Source of the DNA: Merdimmobilis hominis
Lineage (GTDB): Bacteria > Bacillota > Clostridia > Oscillospirales > Ruminococcaceae
DNA: 64,000 bases
Direction: 5' to 3'
NCBI RefSeq assembly: GCF_016901855.1
Contig: NZ_JACJKY010000007.1
Location: 62,001 to 126,000 of the forward strand
Below the pieces are notes generated by a model. The model ran no database searches, was not told the DNA's origin, and worked only from the letters and a program-made list of their open reading frames with translations. Made by a program: the position numbers and the translations under genes. Position 1 is the stretch's first letter, and the number at the start of each line of letters is the position of its first letter. Below, piece by piece: positions 33,415 to 41,958 of this stretch.

Positions 33415-34755
33415 ATGGCAACCAAAGTATCAATGATATCGCTCGGATGTTCCAAAAACCAGGTGGACGCAGAGCATTTGCTGGCGACGCTTGCACAAAA
33501 TGATTTTACGCTTGTCGGCGATGTGTCCGAAAGTGATGTTGTCATCATCAACACCTGCGGATTCATCCAGTCCGCAAAGGAAGAAGCAATCGAAAATATT
33601 CTCGAAATGGCTTCCCTCAAAAAAGAGGGTACCATCCGCGGTATTGTTGTGACCGGATGTTTGGCAGAGCGTTATCGTGATGAGATTTTGAAAGAAATGG
33701 ACGAAGTGAACGTCGTTTTGGGCATCGGCGCAAACGATCAGATCTGCGAAGCAGTCAAAAAAGCAGCAGCAGGCGAGGTCATGAGTGCATATGATGAAAA
33801 AGAGAAGTTGGCACTCGGTGGCGACCGTGTGCTGACGACGATGCCGTATTATTCCTATTTGAAAATTGCAGAGGGCTGCGACAACTGGTGCACCTATTGT
33901 GCAATTCCGCAGATCCGCGGCAAATTCCGCAGCCGTCCGATCGAAGAACTTGTCGAAGAGGCAAAATGGCTTGCATCCCAAGGCGTCAAAGAGCTGGTTG
34001 TCGTGGCGCAGGATACCACACGCTACGGCGAAGATCTTTACGGGGAATATCGTCTGGCAGAATTATTGCGTGAGCTTTGTAAGGTGGAAGGACTGCGCTG
34101 GATTCGCACGCTTTACTGCTATCCGGATAAAATCACCGATGAACTCATTGATGTGATTGCGTCTGAGCCGAAGCTTGTCAAATATCTCGACATTCCGATT
34201 CAGCATTGCTGCGGGGAGATTCTTGCGAACATGAACCGCCCGATGGATGAAGCATCGCTGCGTGCACTGTTTGCAAAACTGCGCGAGCGCATTCCGGGAC
34301 TTACACTGCGTACGACAGTCATGGTTGGCTTCCCGGGTGAAACCGAGGAGCAGTTCACAGCGCTCTGCGAATTTATCGACAGCGTACGGTTTGACCGCCT
34401 TGGTTGTTTTGCATTTTCGCCGGAGGAAGGCACTGCTGCTGCACAGATGGAAAATCAGGTGGAAGAGTCGGTGCGTACCCGCCGCGAAGAAGTCGTTATG
34501 ACACAGCAGTCGGTCATCATGGAGCAGAAAAATGCCGAAAAAATCGGCGAGCGTGTGCAGGTGCTCGTGGAGGGCTTTGACCGTTACGGCGAATGTTACT
34601 TCGGTCGTACTGCCGCAGATGCACCGGATGTTGACGGAAAAATCTTTTTCACAAGCGAGGATCATCTGACTGCCGGCGATTTCGTGAAAGTCCGCGTCGA
34701 TGAAGTCATGGACTATGATCTGGTCGGTGAATGTGTATCGTATCAGCGTGCATAA
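33415..34755 (+). CDS. rimO: Ribosomal protein S12 methylthiotransferase RimO
   Basis: A 446-residue radical-SAM enzyme that adds a methylthio group to an Asp of ribosomal protein S12. The N-terminal UPF0004 domain has SLGCSKNQVDAEH, NTCGFI and TGCLAERY (three cluster Cys). The radical-SAM domain has CDNWCTYCAIP (near 157-167). A C-terminal TRAM domain starts near 380 (ERVQVLVEGFDRYGECYFGR). I start at the ATG at 33415, preceded by ATGGAGGAAAT. The distinction from MiaB rests on SLGCSKNQVD, which is typical of RimO. Confidence 0.95.
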   Translation: MATKVSMISLGCSKNQVDAEHLLATLAQNDFTLVGDVSESDVVIINTCGFIQSAKEEAIENILEMASLKKEGTIRGIVVTGCLAERYRDEILKEMDEVNVVLGIGANDQICEAVKKAAAGEVMSAYDEKEKLALGGDRVLTTMPYYSYLKIAEGCDNWCTYCAIPQIRGKFRSRPIEELVEEAKWLASQGVKELVVVAQDTTRYGEDLYGEYRLAELLRELCKVEGLRWIRTLYCYPDKITDELIDVIASEPKLVKYLDIPIQHCCGEILANMNRPMDEASLRALFAKLRERIPGLTLRTTVMVGFPGETEEQFTALCEFIDSVRFDRLGCFAFSPEEGTAAAQMENQVEESVRTRREEVVMTQQSVIMEQKNAEKIGERVQVLVEGFDRYGECYFGRTAADAPDVDGKIFFTSEDHLTAGDFVKVRVDEVMDYDLVGECVSYQRA

Positions 34756-34767
34756 GGAGGAATCGGT

Positions 34768-35337
34768 GTGAATACACCTAATAAACTGACAATTCTGCGT
34801 ATTTTGCTCGTTCCGGTGTTTCTGGCATTTTTGCTGATCGGTGCATTTCCGTATCACAATGTGTTTGCATTGATCGTGTTTATCGTGGCGTCGATTACCG
34901 ATTCGCTCGACGGACATCTGGCGCGAAAAAATAATCAGATCACCACATTCGGAAAGTTTTTAGATCCGCTTGCCGATAAAATTCTGGTGCTGTCGGCGAT
35001 GATTTGCTTTGTAGAGCTTTCATATGTGTCGGCGATTGTTGTCGTGATCATGATTGCAAGGGAATTTATGGTGACTTCACTGCGGCTTGTTGCGGCGGCG
35101 GGCAGCGGCAAGGTAATTGCAGCCGGAATTTTAGGTAAGATCAAAACCGTTATCCAGATGGTGAGCTTGACTGCAATTTTGCTGCTCTGTGCAGTATCCG
35201 ATTTTGTGACACTGCCGCAGTGGCTGTCGATTCCGGTGATTGCTGAAACGCTCATGTGGATTTCGGCGATTGCATCGGTCATTTCCGGCGGCGAATACCT
35301 TTGGAAGAACAGAAAGCTTGTCAGTCAGTTTGAATAA
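34768..35337 (+). CDS. pgsA: CDP-diacylglycerol-glycerol-3-phosphate 3-phosphatidyltransferase
   Basis: A 189-residue integral membrane enzyme that makes phosphatidylglycerol phosphate from CDP-diacylglycerol and glycerol-3-phosphate. The CDP-alcohol phosphotransferase signature is clear: DSLDGHLARKNNQITTFGKF followed by LDPLADKI (residues near 46-75). N-terminal NKLTILRILLVPVFLAF is typical of PgsA. It starts at a GTG eight bases after AGGAGG. As in Bacillus it follows a DNA-repair/modification cluster with recA close by. Other CDP-alcohol transferases are possible but less likely. Confidence 0.92.
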   Translation: MNTPNKLTILRILLVPVFLAFLLIGAFPYHNVFALIVFIVASITDSLDGHLARKNNQITTFGKFLDPLADKILVLSAMICFVELSYVSAIVVVIMIAREFMVTSLRLVAAAGSGKVIAAGILGKIKTVIQMVSLTAILLLCAVSDFVTLPQWLSIPVIAETLMWISAIASVISGGEYLWKNRKLVSQFE

Positions 35338-35350
35338 TTTCGGTTAGCAG

Positions 35351-35379
35351 TTGCGTTTTTAAAAAAATTGTGCTATCAT
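35351..35379 (+). promoter_or_regulatory. Promoter of the T-box-cysE-cysS unit
   Basis: TTGCGT (35351-35356), 17-base spacer, TATCAT (35374-35379). Confidence 0.6.
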
Positions 35380-35399
35380 TACATACAAATCAAAAAGGC

Positions 35400-35620
35400 A
35401 ATGAACAGAAAGAGTAACAAGCATGTTTGAAAATCAACAGAGAGCGGCGAATAGGTGAGAGCGCTGCGGTTTTTGCGCTTGTGAAGTGCGTCTGTGAGCC
35501 GGCGGCGGGAACATACAGTATCGCTGCCCGGGTTCTCCCCGTTATCGGAGCATTGAGTGAAACAATGAAGTGGAACCGCGGAATCTCCGCCTTCGTTTAT
35601 GCGAAGGCGGTTTCTTTTTT
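35400..35620 (+). promoter_or_regulatory. T-box riboswitch, cysteine type
   Basis: A leader of about 220 bases that senses uncharged tRNA-Cys. It begins with an AGAGAG motif (35439-35444, stem I base) and has a candidate specifier TGC at 35487-35489. Next come a CCCGTTATCGGAG stem III-like hairpin (35539-35551) and the T-box proper GAAGTGGAACCGCGG (35567-35581). It ends with an intrinsic terminator (CCGCCTTCG 35587-35595 with CGAAGGCGG 35602-35610, then TTTCTTTTTT). The downstream genes cysE and cysS agree with a Cys specifier. The exact specifier position was judged by eye. Confidence 0.88.
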
Positions 35621-35634
35621 AGAAGGAGGCAATT

Positions 35635-36321
35635 ATGTTTAAACGATTGCGATATGACATTGCGTCGATCAAGCGCCGTGACCCCGCGGCACGCAGCTCA
35701 GCTGAGGTGTTTTTGCTGTATTCAGGACTGCATGCGCTGCTTTGGTATCGGGTGGCACATTGGTTTTATAAGCATCATCGCTTTTTCCTGGCACGGTGGT
35801 GTTCACAGACCGGCAGATGGTTTACCGGCATTGAAATTCATCCCGGTGCACAGATCGGAAAAGGGCTGTTTATCGATCACGGCAGCGGCGTGGTTATCGG
35901 TGAAACAGCGATCATCGGCGACGACTGCACGATTTATCAGGGTGTGACATTGGGCGGTACCGGCAAGGAACACGGCAAACGCCATCCTACACTTGGAAAC
36001 AATGTGCTGGTCGGCAGCGGTGCGAAAATCTTAGGGCCGTTTACAGTCGGCGATAATGCCCGTATTGCGGCAGGTGCGGTGGTTCTCAATGAAGTGCCGC
36101 CGGATTCTACAGCAGTCGGTGTTCCGGCGCGGATTGTGCGCAAAAACGGTACGAAAATCTGCGAGAATATGGATCAGATTCATATCAAAGACCCTGTTTC
36201 CATGGAATTTTGCCGGCTGCAAATGGAAATTGACAAATTGCAGCGCGCACTTCGGGAAGCGAGCGAACGGCATCAGTTAAACAATCAGAAAAAGGAGAAC
36301 GAGAACGATGAAAATTTATAA
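35635..36321 (+). CDS. cysE: Serine O-acetyltransferase
   Basis: A 228-residue enzyme that acetylates serine with acetyl-CoA, the first step of cysteine synthesis. After a helical N-terminus (YSGLHALLWYRVAHWFYKHH), the left-handed beta-helix hexapeptide repeats run from IEIHPGAQIGKGLFIDHGSG to GDNARIAAGAVVLNEVPPDS (near 68-155). DHGSGVVIGETAIIGDDC and the TLGGTGKEHGKRHPTLG loop carry the catalytic Asp/His. The C-terminal tail is longer and rich in Gln/Asn. AGGAGG seven bases upstream supports the ATG. It overlaps cysS by 14 bases and is controlled by the T-box. Confidence 0.93.
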   Translation: MFKRLRYDIASIKRRDPAARSSAEVFLLYSGLHALLWYRVAHWFYKHHRFFLARWCSQTGRWFTGIEIHPGAQIGKGLFIDHGSGVVIGETAIIGDDCTIYQGVTLGGTGKEHGKRHPTLGNNVLVGSGAKILGPFTVGDNARIAAGAVVLNEVPPDSTAVGVPARIVRKNGTKICENMDQIHIKDPVSMEFCRLQMEIDKLQRALREASERHQLNNQKKENENDENL

Positions 36322-37705
36322 TACACTGACCAGAGAAAAACAGGAGTTTGTGCCGATTACACCGGGCAAAGTCAAAATCTATGCCTGCGGTCCGACCGTT
36401 TATAATCTCATCCACATCGGAAACGCACGGCCGATCTGCGTGTTTGATACACTGCGCCGCTATCTGACATACCGCGGCTATGAGGTGGAGTTCGTTCAGA
36501 ACTTCACTGATGTAGACGACAAGATCATCAAACGTGCCAATGAAGAGGGCGTTCAGTCGTCTGTGATCTCCGAGCGGTATATTGCCGAGTATTTAAAAGA
36601 TGCTCATGCGTTGAATGTCATGGATGCAACGGTTCACCCGAAAGTGACACAGAATATGGGCGAGATCATCAAAATCGTCAAAACACTCGTTGATAACGGC
36701 TTCGCATATGAGGCAAACGGTGATGTTTATTTCAGAACCCATCGCTTTTCGGAATACGGGAAGCTTTCGCACATGCCGCTCGAGGATCTGGAAGCAGGTG
36801 CGCGTATTGAAGTGAACTCTGTCAAAGAAGATCCGATGGATTTTGCGCTTTGGAAAGCATCAAAACCGGGCGAGCCGAGCTGGAAATCGCCTTGGGGTGA
36901 GGGACGTCCGGGCTGGCATATCGAATGCTCCGCGATGGTGCGCAAATTCTTAGGTGAAACGATTGATATTCACTGTGGCGGTCAGGATCTCATTTTCCCG
37001 CACCATGAAAATGAAATTGCACAGAGTGAATGCGCAAACGGCGCGCCGTTTGCAAACTACTGGATGCATAACGGATACATCAATATCGACAATAAGAAAA
37101 TGTCGAAATCACTCGGTAACTTCATCACAACGCGTGCAGCAGGTGAGCAGTTCGGCTATGAACCGCTGCGTCTTTTGATGATTCAGGCGCATTACCGCAG
37201 CCAGATCAACTATACGCAGGAGATTGTGGAGTCGTGTGCCGCGTCGCTTGAGCGTCTTTATAACTGCCGTGCAAACATCGATTTTGCAAAACAGCATGCA
37301 GTCGACGGCGAGCTGAGCGCAGAACAGCGTGAAACACTCGAAAGCTTCCGTACTCGTTTTATCGAGGCAATGGACGACGATTTGAATACCGCCGATGCGC
37401 TTTCGGTTATTTTTGATCTTGTGCGCGAGATCAACACGAATGTGCAGAGCAGTGAAGCACCGACAAAAGGATATGTAGAAGCGTTCTCCGGATTGTTTGA
37501 AGAACTGACCGGTGTTCTGGGCCTTTTATATCAGAAAAAGGAAGAACCGATTCCGCAGGAGATTCTCGACTTGGTGCAGGCACGTGCTGATGCAAGAAAA
37601 GCGAAGAATTTTGCGCTTGCCGATCAGATCCGCGATGAGATCGCACAGAAAGGCTATGTTGTGGAAGAAACACGTCAGGGAACACGAATCAGCAAGAAAG
37701 GCTGA
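36308..37705 (+). CDS. cysS: Cysteinyl-tRNA synthetase
   Basis: A 465-residue class I synthetase that charges tRNA-Cys. The HIGH box is IHIGNARP (near 36-43). Zinc ligands are CGPT (near 28), HIECSAM and HHENEIAQSE. KMSKSLG lies near 265. A C-terminal helical anticodon-binding part ends with ARADARKAKNFALADQIRDE, typical of CysS. Start ATG follows AAAGGAGAACG inside the 3' end of cysE. Regulation by the Cys T-box fits. The tRNA-Cys gene lies about 4 kb away at 41881. Confidence 0.97.
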   Translation: MKIYNTLTREKQEFVPITPGKVKIYACGPTVYNLIHIGNARPICVFDTLRRYLTYRGYEVEFVQNFTDVDDKIIKRANEEGVQSSVISERYIAEYLKDAHALNVMDATVHPKVTQNMGEIIKIVKTLVDNGFAYEANGDVYFRTHRFSEYGKLSHMPLEDLEAGARIEVNSVKEDPMDFALWKASKPGEPSWKSPWGEGRPGWHIECSAMVRKFLGETIDIHCGGQDLIFPHHENEIAQSECANGAPFANYWMHNGYINIDNKKMSKSLGNFITTRAAGEQFGYEPLRLLMIQAHYRSQINYTQEIVESCAASLERLYNCRANIDFAKQHAVDGELSAEQRETLESFRTRFIEAMDDDLNTADALSVIFDLVREINTNVQSSEAPTKGYVEAFSGLFEELTGVLGLLYQKKEEPIPQEILDLVQARADARKAKNFALADQIRDEIAQKGYVVEETRQGTRISKKG

Positions 37706-37751
37706 TTTTCTCGAATATTCATGAATTATTCATATTTTTTTACCGTTTCGT

Positions 37752-37782
37752 TTGACAAGAAAATCGGTGAATATGATATAAT
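37752..37782 (+). promoter_or_regulatory. Promoter of the cyclophilin pair
   Basis: TTGACA (37752-37757) and TATAAT (37777-37782) with a 19-base spacer. The spacer is long, so an offset -10 such as GATATA (37775-37780) is possible. Confidence 0.5.
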
Positions 37783-37857
37783 AAAACCCATATGAAACAA
37801 TCGGAGTGTACTGCTCTTTTCGCAGTGGATTTCATTTGAATATTGGAGGAAGCAAAC

Positions 37858-38595
37858 GTGAAGAAAAAAGGAAAAATTGCATTGTGTTTATTGGCGGCTG
37901 TTTTTCTGCTGACGGGCTGTATGAGTTCAAATGCAGCACCGCTTGACGAAAGCCAGATTCATTTTATTCAGTTTGATGAAATTGAAGAAGGACGGGAGAC
38001 GGTGGAGATCACAACATCCGTCGGCACAATTAAAATGGTTTTGTTCCCGGAAGAAGCACCGAATACGGTTGCACATTTTAAAAAGCTTGTAAACGAGGGC
38101 TTTTTCACGAACATGCGTATTTTTGCAGAGGCAGATAGCCATACCATTATTTCCGGTGCAACCGATGAAACCGGTGGACAGGGTAAACTTGTGACGGAAG
38201 ACGAAAAACCGATCAAATGCGAAACAACGCCGAACCTCTGGCATTTCAGCGGTGCAGTTTCTGTGCTTGGTTATCAGGAAAACCGTTTTTCGCAGGATTA
38301 TGTCGGTGACAGCCGCTTTTTCATCATCGGCAATGTGGAGCCGACCACGCAGATGGTTACCGATATGGAAGAGTACGGTTATCCGCTGAAAGTGATCAAT
38401 GCATATAAAGAGCACGGCGGTTATCCGCAGTATACGGGTGCGTATACTGTATTTGGACAGGTGTATGAAGGACTGGATGTTGTGGATACGCTGTCTGAAA
38501 TGAAAACGACCGGCAACTATAAAGAGCTTTCCGATGTTGTGATTGAAAAAGCAGAGATGTCGACGTATCATAGTGCAGAGGAAACAAGCGCATAA
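37858..38595 (+). CDS. Cyclophilin-like lipoprotein with degenerate active site
   Basis: A 245-residue lipoprotein; the signal peptide ends LLTGC (near residue 20). The mature part is a cyclophilin fold: [20 protein letters not shown], then [24 protein letters not shown] and [13 protein letters not shown]. Where active cyclophilins have the catalytic F-H-R-V and Q-G-G-D, this protein reads [18 protein letters not shown], so the catalytic Arg and Gln are missing by alignment with the next gene. It starts at a GTG six bases after GGAGG; a TTG at 37843 lies before that site. Likely a non-catalytic binding protein or one with altered specificity, acting outside the membrane. Confidence 0.8.
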   Translation: MKKKGKIALCLLAAVFLLTGCMSSNAAPLDESQIHFIQFDEIEEGRETVEITTSVGTIKMVLFPEEAPNTVAHFKKLVNEGFFTNMRIFAEADSHTIISGATDETGGQGKLVTEDEKPIKCETTPNLWHFSGAVSVLGYQENRFSQDYVGDSRFFIIGNVEPTTQMVTDMEEYGYPLKVINAYKEHGGYPQYTGAYTVFGQVYEGLDVVDTLSEMKTTGNYKELSDVVIEKAEMSTYHSAEETSA

Positions 38596-38615
38596 CAGGA
38601 AAAGGGGAAACAAAC

Positions 38616-39329
38616 ATGAAACATTGGGGAAAACGGATTGCGGCAGCACTGCTTGCGGTAGGAATGCTGCTGTCGGTTTCGGGATGCAGCAACAGTTCTT
38701 CGCTCATCCAGTTCGAGCCGCCGAAAAAAGGACAGACAGTCGCCGAGATGGTCGTCAAAGATTATGGTTCGATTAAAATCATGCTGTTTGAGGAGCAGGC
38801 GCCAAAAGCAGTCGAAAACTTTGTGACCCATGCAAAAAACGGCTATTATGACGGTCTTACATTCCATCGTGTGATTGCCGACTTTATGATTCAGGGCGGC
38901 GATCCGGGTGGCGATGGCACCGGTGGTGAAAGCATCTGGGGGGAACCGTTTGAGGATGAATTCTCCGATCAGCTTCGCAACTTTACCGGTGCGCTTTCGA
39001 TGGCAAATTCCGGCCCGAACACAAACGGCAGTCAGTTCTTCATTATGTGCAGCCCGAAAATGAGCAGTCAGGACGAATTTGATTATTACAATACCATTTC
39101 CCGTGTACAGCAGGGTCATGAGTCGATCGAGTATCCGAAAGAGCAGATCGAAAAATACATCGAAGTCGGCGGTGCACCGTGGCTTGACGATGTTCATACC
39201 GTATTCGGTCAGGTGTATGAAGGACTGGATATTGTCGAAAAAATCATGCAGCAGGAAACGGATGAAAGTGCAAAGCCTCTCACCGATGTTGTGATTGAAA
39301 CGATCAAAATTTCTGAATATCAGGGATAA
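38616..39329 (+). CDS. Cyclophilin-type peptidyl-prolyl isomerase lipoprotein
   Basis: A 237-residue lipoprotein; lipobox VSGC near residue 24. The cyclophilin active site is intact: [20 protein letters not shown] with catalytic Arg near 88, then [20 protein letters not shown] and [16 protein letters not shown]. It should isomerise prolyl bonds in secreted proteins. It follows the degenerate paralogue by 20 bases in the same transcript; the two clearly come from a duplication (shared [11 protein letters not shown] and EAP segments). An insertion between the QFF and TVFG motifs (about 40 residues) is longer than in minimal cyclophilins. Closed by the terminator at 39332. Confidence 0.92.
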   Translation: MKHWGKRIAAALLAVGMLLSVSGCSNSSSLIQFEPPKKGQTVAEMVVKDYGSIKIMLFEEQAPKAVENFVTHAKNGYYDGLTFHRVIADFMIQGGDPGGDGTGGESIWGEPFEDEFSDQLRNFTGALSMANSGPNTNGSQFFIMCSPKMSSQDEFDYYNTISRVQQGHESIEYPKEQIEKYIEVGGAPWLDDVHTVFGQVYEGLDIVEKIMQQETDESAKPLTDVVIETIKISEYQG

Positions 39330-39331
39330 AT

Positions 39332-39361
39332 AAAAAAGATGCGGACATCCGCATCTTTTTT
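39332..39361. terminator. Bidirectional terminator between cyclophilin and Cys-rich genes
   Basis: AAAAAAGATGCGGA (39332-39345) pairs with TCCGCATCTTTTTT (39348-39361), so each strand has a T tract. Confidence 0.85.
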
Positions 39362-39363
39362 AT

Positions 39364-39513
39364 TTATCGGGAGAGTTTTGGTGCACTCGGCTTGATTTTT
39401 TGATAATGACAGCATTCGTGTGCGGCAGTGCAGGAAACCGGTGCGCCGCCGCATAGCTGGCAATATCCCTCTTGTTGATGCACACAGTCTGCGGCACATG
39501 TGATCAAGGTCAT
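39364..39513 (-). CDS. 49-residue cysteine-rich protein
   Basis: A short frame with a strong ribosome site (AAAGGAGGGATT) and stop next to a terminator. It encodes MTLITCAADCVHQQEGYCQL followed by a CGGAPVSCTAAHECCHYQ segment. Eight Cys and three His suggest metal or cluster binding. The spacing C-x3-C-x7-C-x2-C resembles the small DUF1540-like proteins of Clostridia, which are of unknown function. A longer frame upstream of the ribosome site is rejected. Confidence 0.65.
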   Translation of the reverse strand: MTLITCAADCVHQQEGYCQLCGGAPVSCTAAHECCHYQKIKPSAPKLSR

Positions 39514-39644
39514 CGCAATCCCTCCTTTTTTCTCATAACATGCCCGCTTTTTAAAAAAAGATACCAAATTCTTTTCGTAATAAAATACATGCTTTTTGTA
39601 ACAATAAAACACAGAATATGAAGCAAAAAGTGAGGGGTTGCCGT

Positions 39645-40628
39645 TTGAAAAAAAGGTTGTTGGTTTTGCTGCCGGCCATTCTGATAACAGCGTTTTTTCT
39701 TTCTTTGCCGTTATTTGTCGGATCTGCTGTTACGCCGGTTTCGTTTTCATATCCCACGCAGACAAACGATTCTGCCGGTGTTCTGGCATCCGGCCGGATT
39801 GAAAAAGAGATGCAGATCAATGTAACGTCGGAATTTCCGGTTGTCATCAAGGAGTATGCCGTATATCCGGGCGATTCGGTGCAGGCTGGTGATGTGATTG
39901 CCTATGTGGATGTAATGCAGACGAAAGAAATGCTGTTGACACTCGCACAGACAGCAAGCATTATCCCTGAGGAATACAAAGACGTGCTTTCGAATATTAA
40001 ACTTGATGAATCGCTGCTCTCTTCGGTGATTCCGCCAGCTGTATATGCACCGGCGAATGGGACGGTGCTGTCAGTGGGCGTGTTTGTAGGAGAGATGGCA
40101 TCGCCTACTGATACCGTGGCAGTTGTTGCGCGCGGCGATACATTGGTAACTGTTTTGGAAGTGGACGAGTCTGAAGTGGAATCGATTGCAGTTGGCGACC
40201 GGGTGATTGTGAAAGCATCGGCAACAGGCGGCAAGCAATACGGCGGGATTGTGACGGAGATTGCACCGGCAGCACAGCAGGTCTTTTCCGGAACACAGCA
40301 GCAAACAGTCGTACAGGTTCGGGCATGTTTGTCGTCGCAGGCGGATGAGCTCCGGCCGGGATATTCCGTATCCGCACAAATTCAAAAGAAAGACCAAAAA
40401 ACGGTTTTGACTGTGCCGTATGAATCGGTGGCGCAAGACGATGATGGTCAGGAATATGTGTATGTATATGAAGACGGAAGAGCGGTGCGCCGTGATGTAG
40501 TGACGGGAAAGGAATTTTCCGATTGTGTTGCGATTGAAAGCGGAATCGACAAGGAAGATTTAATCATCGGCGAAGCCGCACAAATCCTGCGCGACGGCGT
40601 ACGAGTCACCCAAAAGGAGGCATCTTGA
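39645..40628 (+). CDS. Membrane-fusion (HlyD/MacA-like) protein
   Basis: A 327-residue protein anchored by one N-terminal helix. It belongs to the RND/ABC-adaptor type: a beta-barrel/lipoyl part starts SAVTPVSFSYPTQTNDSAGV, a lipoyl half VVIKEYAVYPGDSVQAGDVI is followed after a short hairpin by the second half VYAPANGTVLSVGVFVGEM, and barrel strands GDTLVTVLEVDESEVESIAV. These adaptors work with MacB-type ABC permeases, and the next gene is such a permease. I prefer the TTG at 39645 because GAGGGG precedes it by seven bases; an ATG at 39618 is in frame but without a ribosome site. Both give the same helix. Confidence 0.8.
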   Translation: MKKRLLVLLPAILITAFFLSLPLFVGSAVTPVSFSYPTQTNDSAGVLASGRIEKEMQINVTSEFPVVIKEYAVYPGDSVQAGDVIAYVDVMQTKEMLLTLAQTASIIPEEYKDVLSNIKLDESLLSSVIPPAVYAPANGTVLSVGVFVGEMASPTDTVAVVARGDTLVTVLEVDESEVESIAVGDRVIVKASATGGKQYGGIVTEIAPAAQQVFSGTQQQTVVQVRACLSSQADELRPGYSVSAQIQKKDQKTVLTVPYESVAQDDDGQEYVYVYEDGRAVRRDVVTGKEFSDCVAIESGIDKEDLIIGEAAQILRDGVRVTQKEAS

Positions 40629-40629
40629 C

Positions 40630-41802
40630 ATGGAGGTGTTTTCGTTTGCGATACGTCACATTTTTCGCAAGAAAGTGCGTGCAATGCTGACGATCGCCGG
40701 GATTTTGATCGGTGTGTTATCGGTGGTGATCGTTTCGATCATTGGCGATGTTGGGAAAAAGGCTGTGAATGCAGAGCTTGACAGCATGGGAATCGGCGGA
40801 TTGTGCATCAGCGCAGCAGAGCAGAATCAGCAGAAGGAATTTTCCGATATGCTTCTTGAAGCGGTTCAGGAAAATCCTTATGTCGACGAAGCGACGCCGC
40901 TTTTAACCAAAATGATCTCCATTCGTGTGTGTACCAAAAAAACGCAGTCTGTTGTGTGGGGAATTGGAAGCAATGCAGCACAGATTGTATCGCTTGAGCT
41001 TGTACATGGCAGACTCATCAGTGAAGAGGATGTTCGCACAAAAGCGGCTGTCTGTATTGTAGACGAGAGTTTTGCGCAAATGCATTATAAACGTACAAAC
41101 ATTGTCGGAAAGACGGTTGAGCTGCTTTCAGACAGCGGATATCAGCCGTTTACTGTGGTAGGAGTTGTGCGGTCGGGCGGCTCGCTTTTGCAGGGATTGA
41201 TGGGCGATGTGGTACCTACCTTTTTATATGCACCTTATTCTGCGCTTACAGGGCAAAAGATTACGAAAATTGTAGCGAAGCTTTCGCAGGAAGTGAATGA
41301 AACGGAAGCGTGTGCGTCTGTACTTGCCACACTTGATACACAGGCGGGCGTCACGCAAGGATATCAAGCGGAAAATCTGAATCAGCAAAAAGACCGATTG
41401 AATGGCATTATGGATATTGTAACATTGATTCTGTCGGCAATCGGCGGCATTTCGCTGATTGTGGCAGGGTTATCGATTATGACGGTCATGCTTGTGACAG
41501 TCCGGGAGCGCACGCGGGAGATCGGGATTAAAAAGGCGATTGGCGCCACCAGAAAAATGATTTTGTTTGAATTTTTGGCGGAATCATTTCTTCTCTCGGT
41601 ATTTGGCAGTTTAACGGGTGCGCTGCTCGGCGGCGCTGTCGGTTTGATCGGATGTGTCACGATGGGAATTCCGTTTTCTGTGAATCTGAATTCCGTTTTG
41701 CTGTGTATCCTTTTTGCAGTCGGGATGGGCGTGGTATTTGGCGTTTATCCTGCTGCGAAAGCATCTGCACTTTCTCCTGCGGATGCACTTCGGGTAGAAT
41801 AA
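40630..41802 (+). CDS. MacB/FtsX-type ABC permease
   Basis: A 390-residue membrane protein with the MacB topology. Helix 1 is near 20-42 (LTIAGILIGVLSVVIVSIIG), followed by an extracytoplasmic MacB_PCD domain (about 45-260). Then come the FtsX core with three helices and a cytoplasmic motif RERTREIGIKKAIGATRKMI (near 295-315), ending GVYPAAKASALSPADALRVE. It begins 1 base after the adaptor stop. MacB proteins usually carry their own or an adjacent ATPase; none is fused here and no ATPase gene follows before the terminator at 41805. The ATPase must be encoded elsewhere, or the pair is not energised. Confidence 0.85.
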   Translation: MEVFSFAIRHIFRKKVRAMLTIAGILIGVLSVVIVSIIGDVGKKAVNAELDSMGIGGLCISAAEQNQQKEFSDMLLEAVQENPYVDEATPLLTKMISIRVCTKKTQSVVWGIGSNAAQIVSLELVHGRLISEEDVRTKAAVCIVDESFAQMHYKRTNIVGKTVELLSDSGYQPFTVVGVVRSGGSLLQGLMGDVVPTFLYAPYSALTGQKITKIVAKLSQEVNETEACASVLATLDTQAGVTQGYQAENLNQQKDRLNGIMDIVTLILSAIGGISLIVAGLSIMTVMLVTVRERTREIGIKKAIGATRKMILFEFLAESFLLSVFGSLTGALLGGAVGLIGCVTMGIPFSVNLNSVLLCILFAVGMGVVFGVYPAAKASALSPADALRVE

Positions 41803-41804
41803 AA

Positions 41805-41830
41805 AAAGAGAGGACAAACGTCCTCTCTTT
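41805..41830 (+). terminator. Terminator after the MacB-like permease
   Basis: AAAGAGAGGAC (41805-41815) pairs with GTCCTCTCTTT (41820-41830), then TTG. Confidence 0.85.
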
Positions 41831-41843
41831 TTGCTTCATAAAC

Positions 41844-41876
41844 AAAAAAGCATGAACGATTCGTTCATGCTTTTTT
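41844..41876 (-). terminator. Terminator of the tRNA-Phe-Gly-Cys unit
   Basis: GCATGAACG (41850-41858) pairs with CGTTCATGC (41862-41870), with six or more A/T pairs beyond and a T tract on each strand. It follows tRNA-Cys by five bases. Confidence 0.8.
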
Positions 41877-41880
41877 ACTT

Positions 41881-41954
41881 TGGAGGCGCCACCCAGATTT
41901 GAACTGGGGGTGAAGGAGTTGCAGTCCTCTGCCTTACCACTTGGCTATAGCGCC
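41881..41954 (-). tRNA. tRNA-Cys (anticodon GCA)
   Basis: 74 bases on the minus strand. Acceptor GGCGCTA/TGGCGCC, anticodon loop CTGCAAC (GCA), discriminator U typical of tRNA-Cys, and encoded CCA. It is the ligand of the T-box at 35400. Confidence 0.95.
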
Positions 41955-41958
41955 TTAT

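Noticed and set aside
35427-35947. Plus-strand frames across the T-box and into cysE
   Set aside because: They lie in a structured RNA leader and out of frame with cysE. The T-box explains the region.
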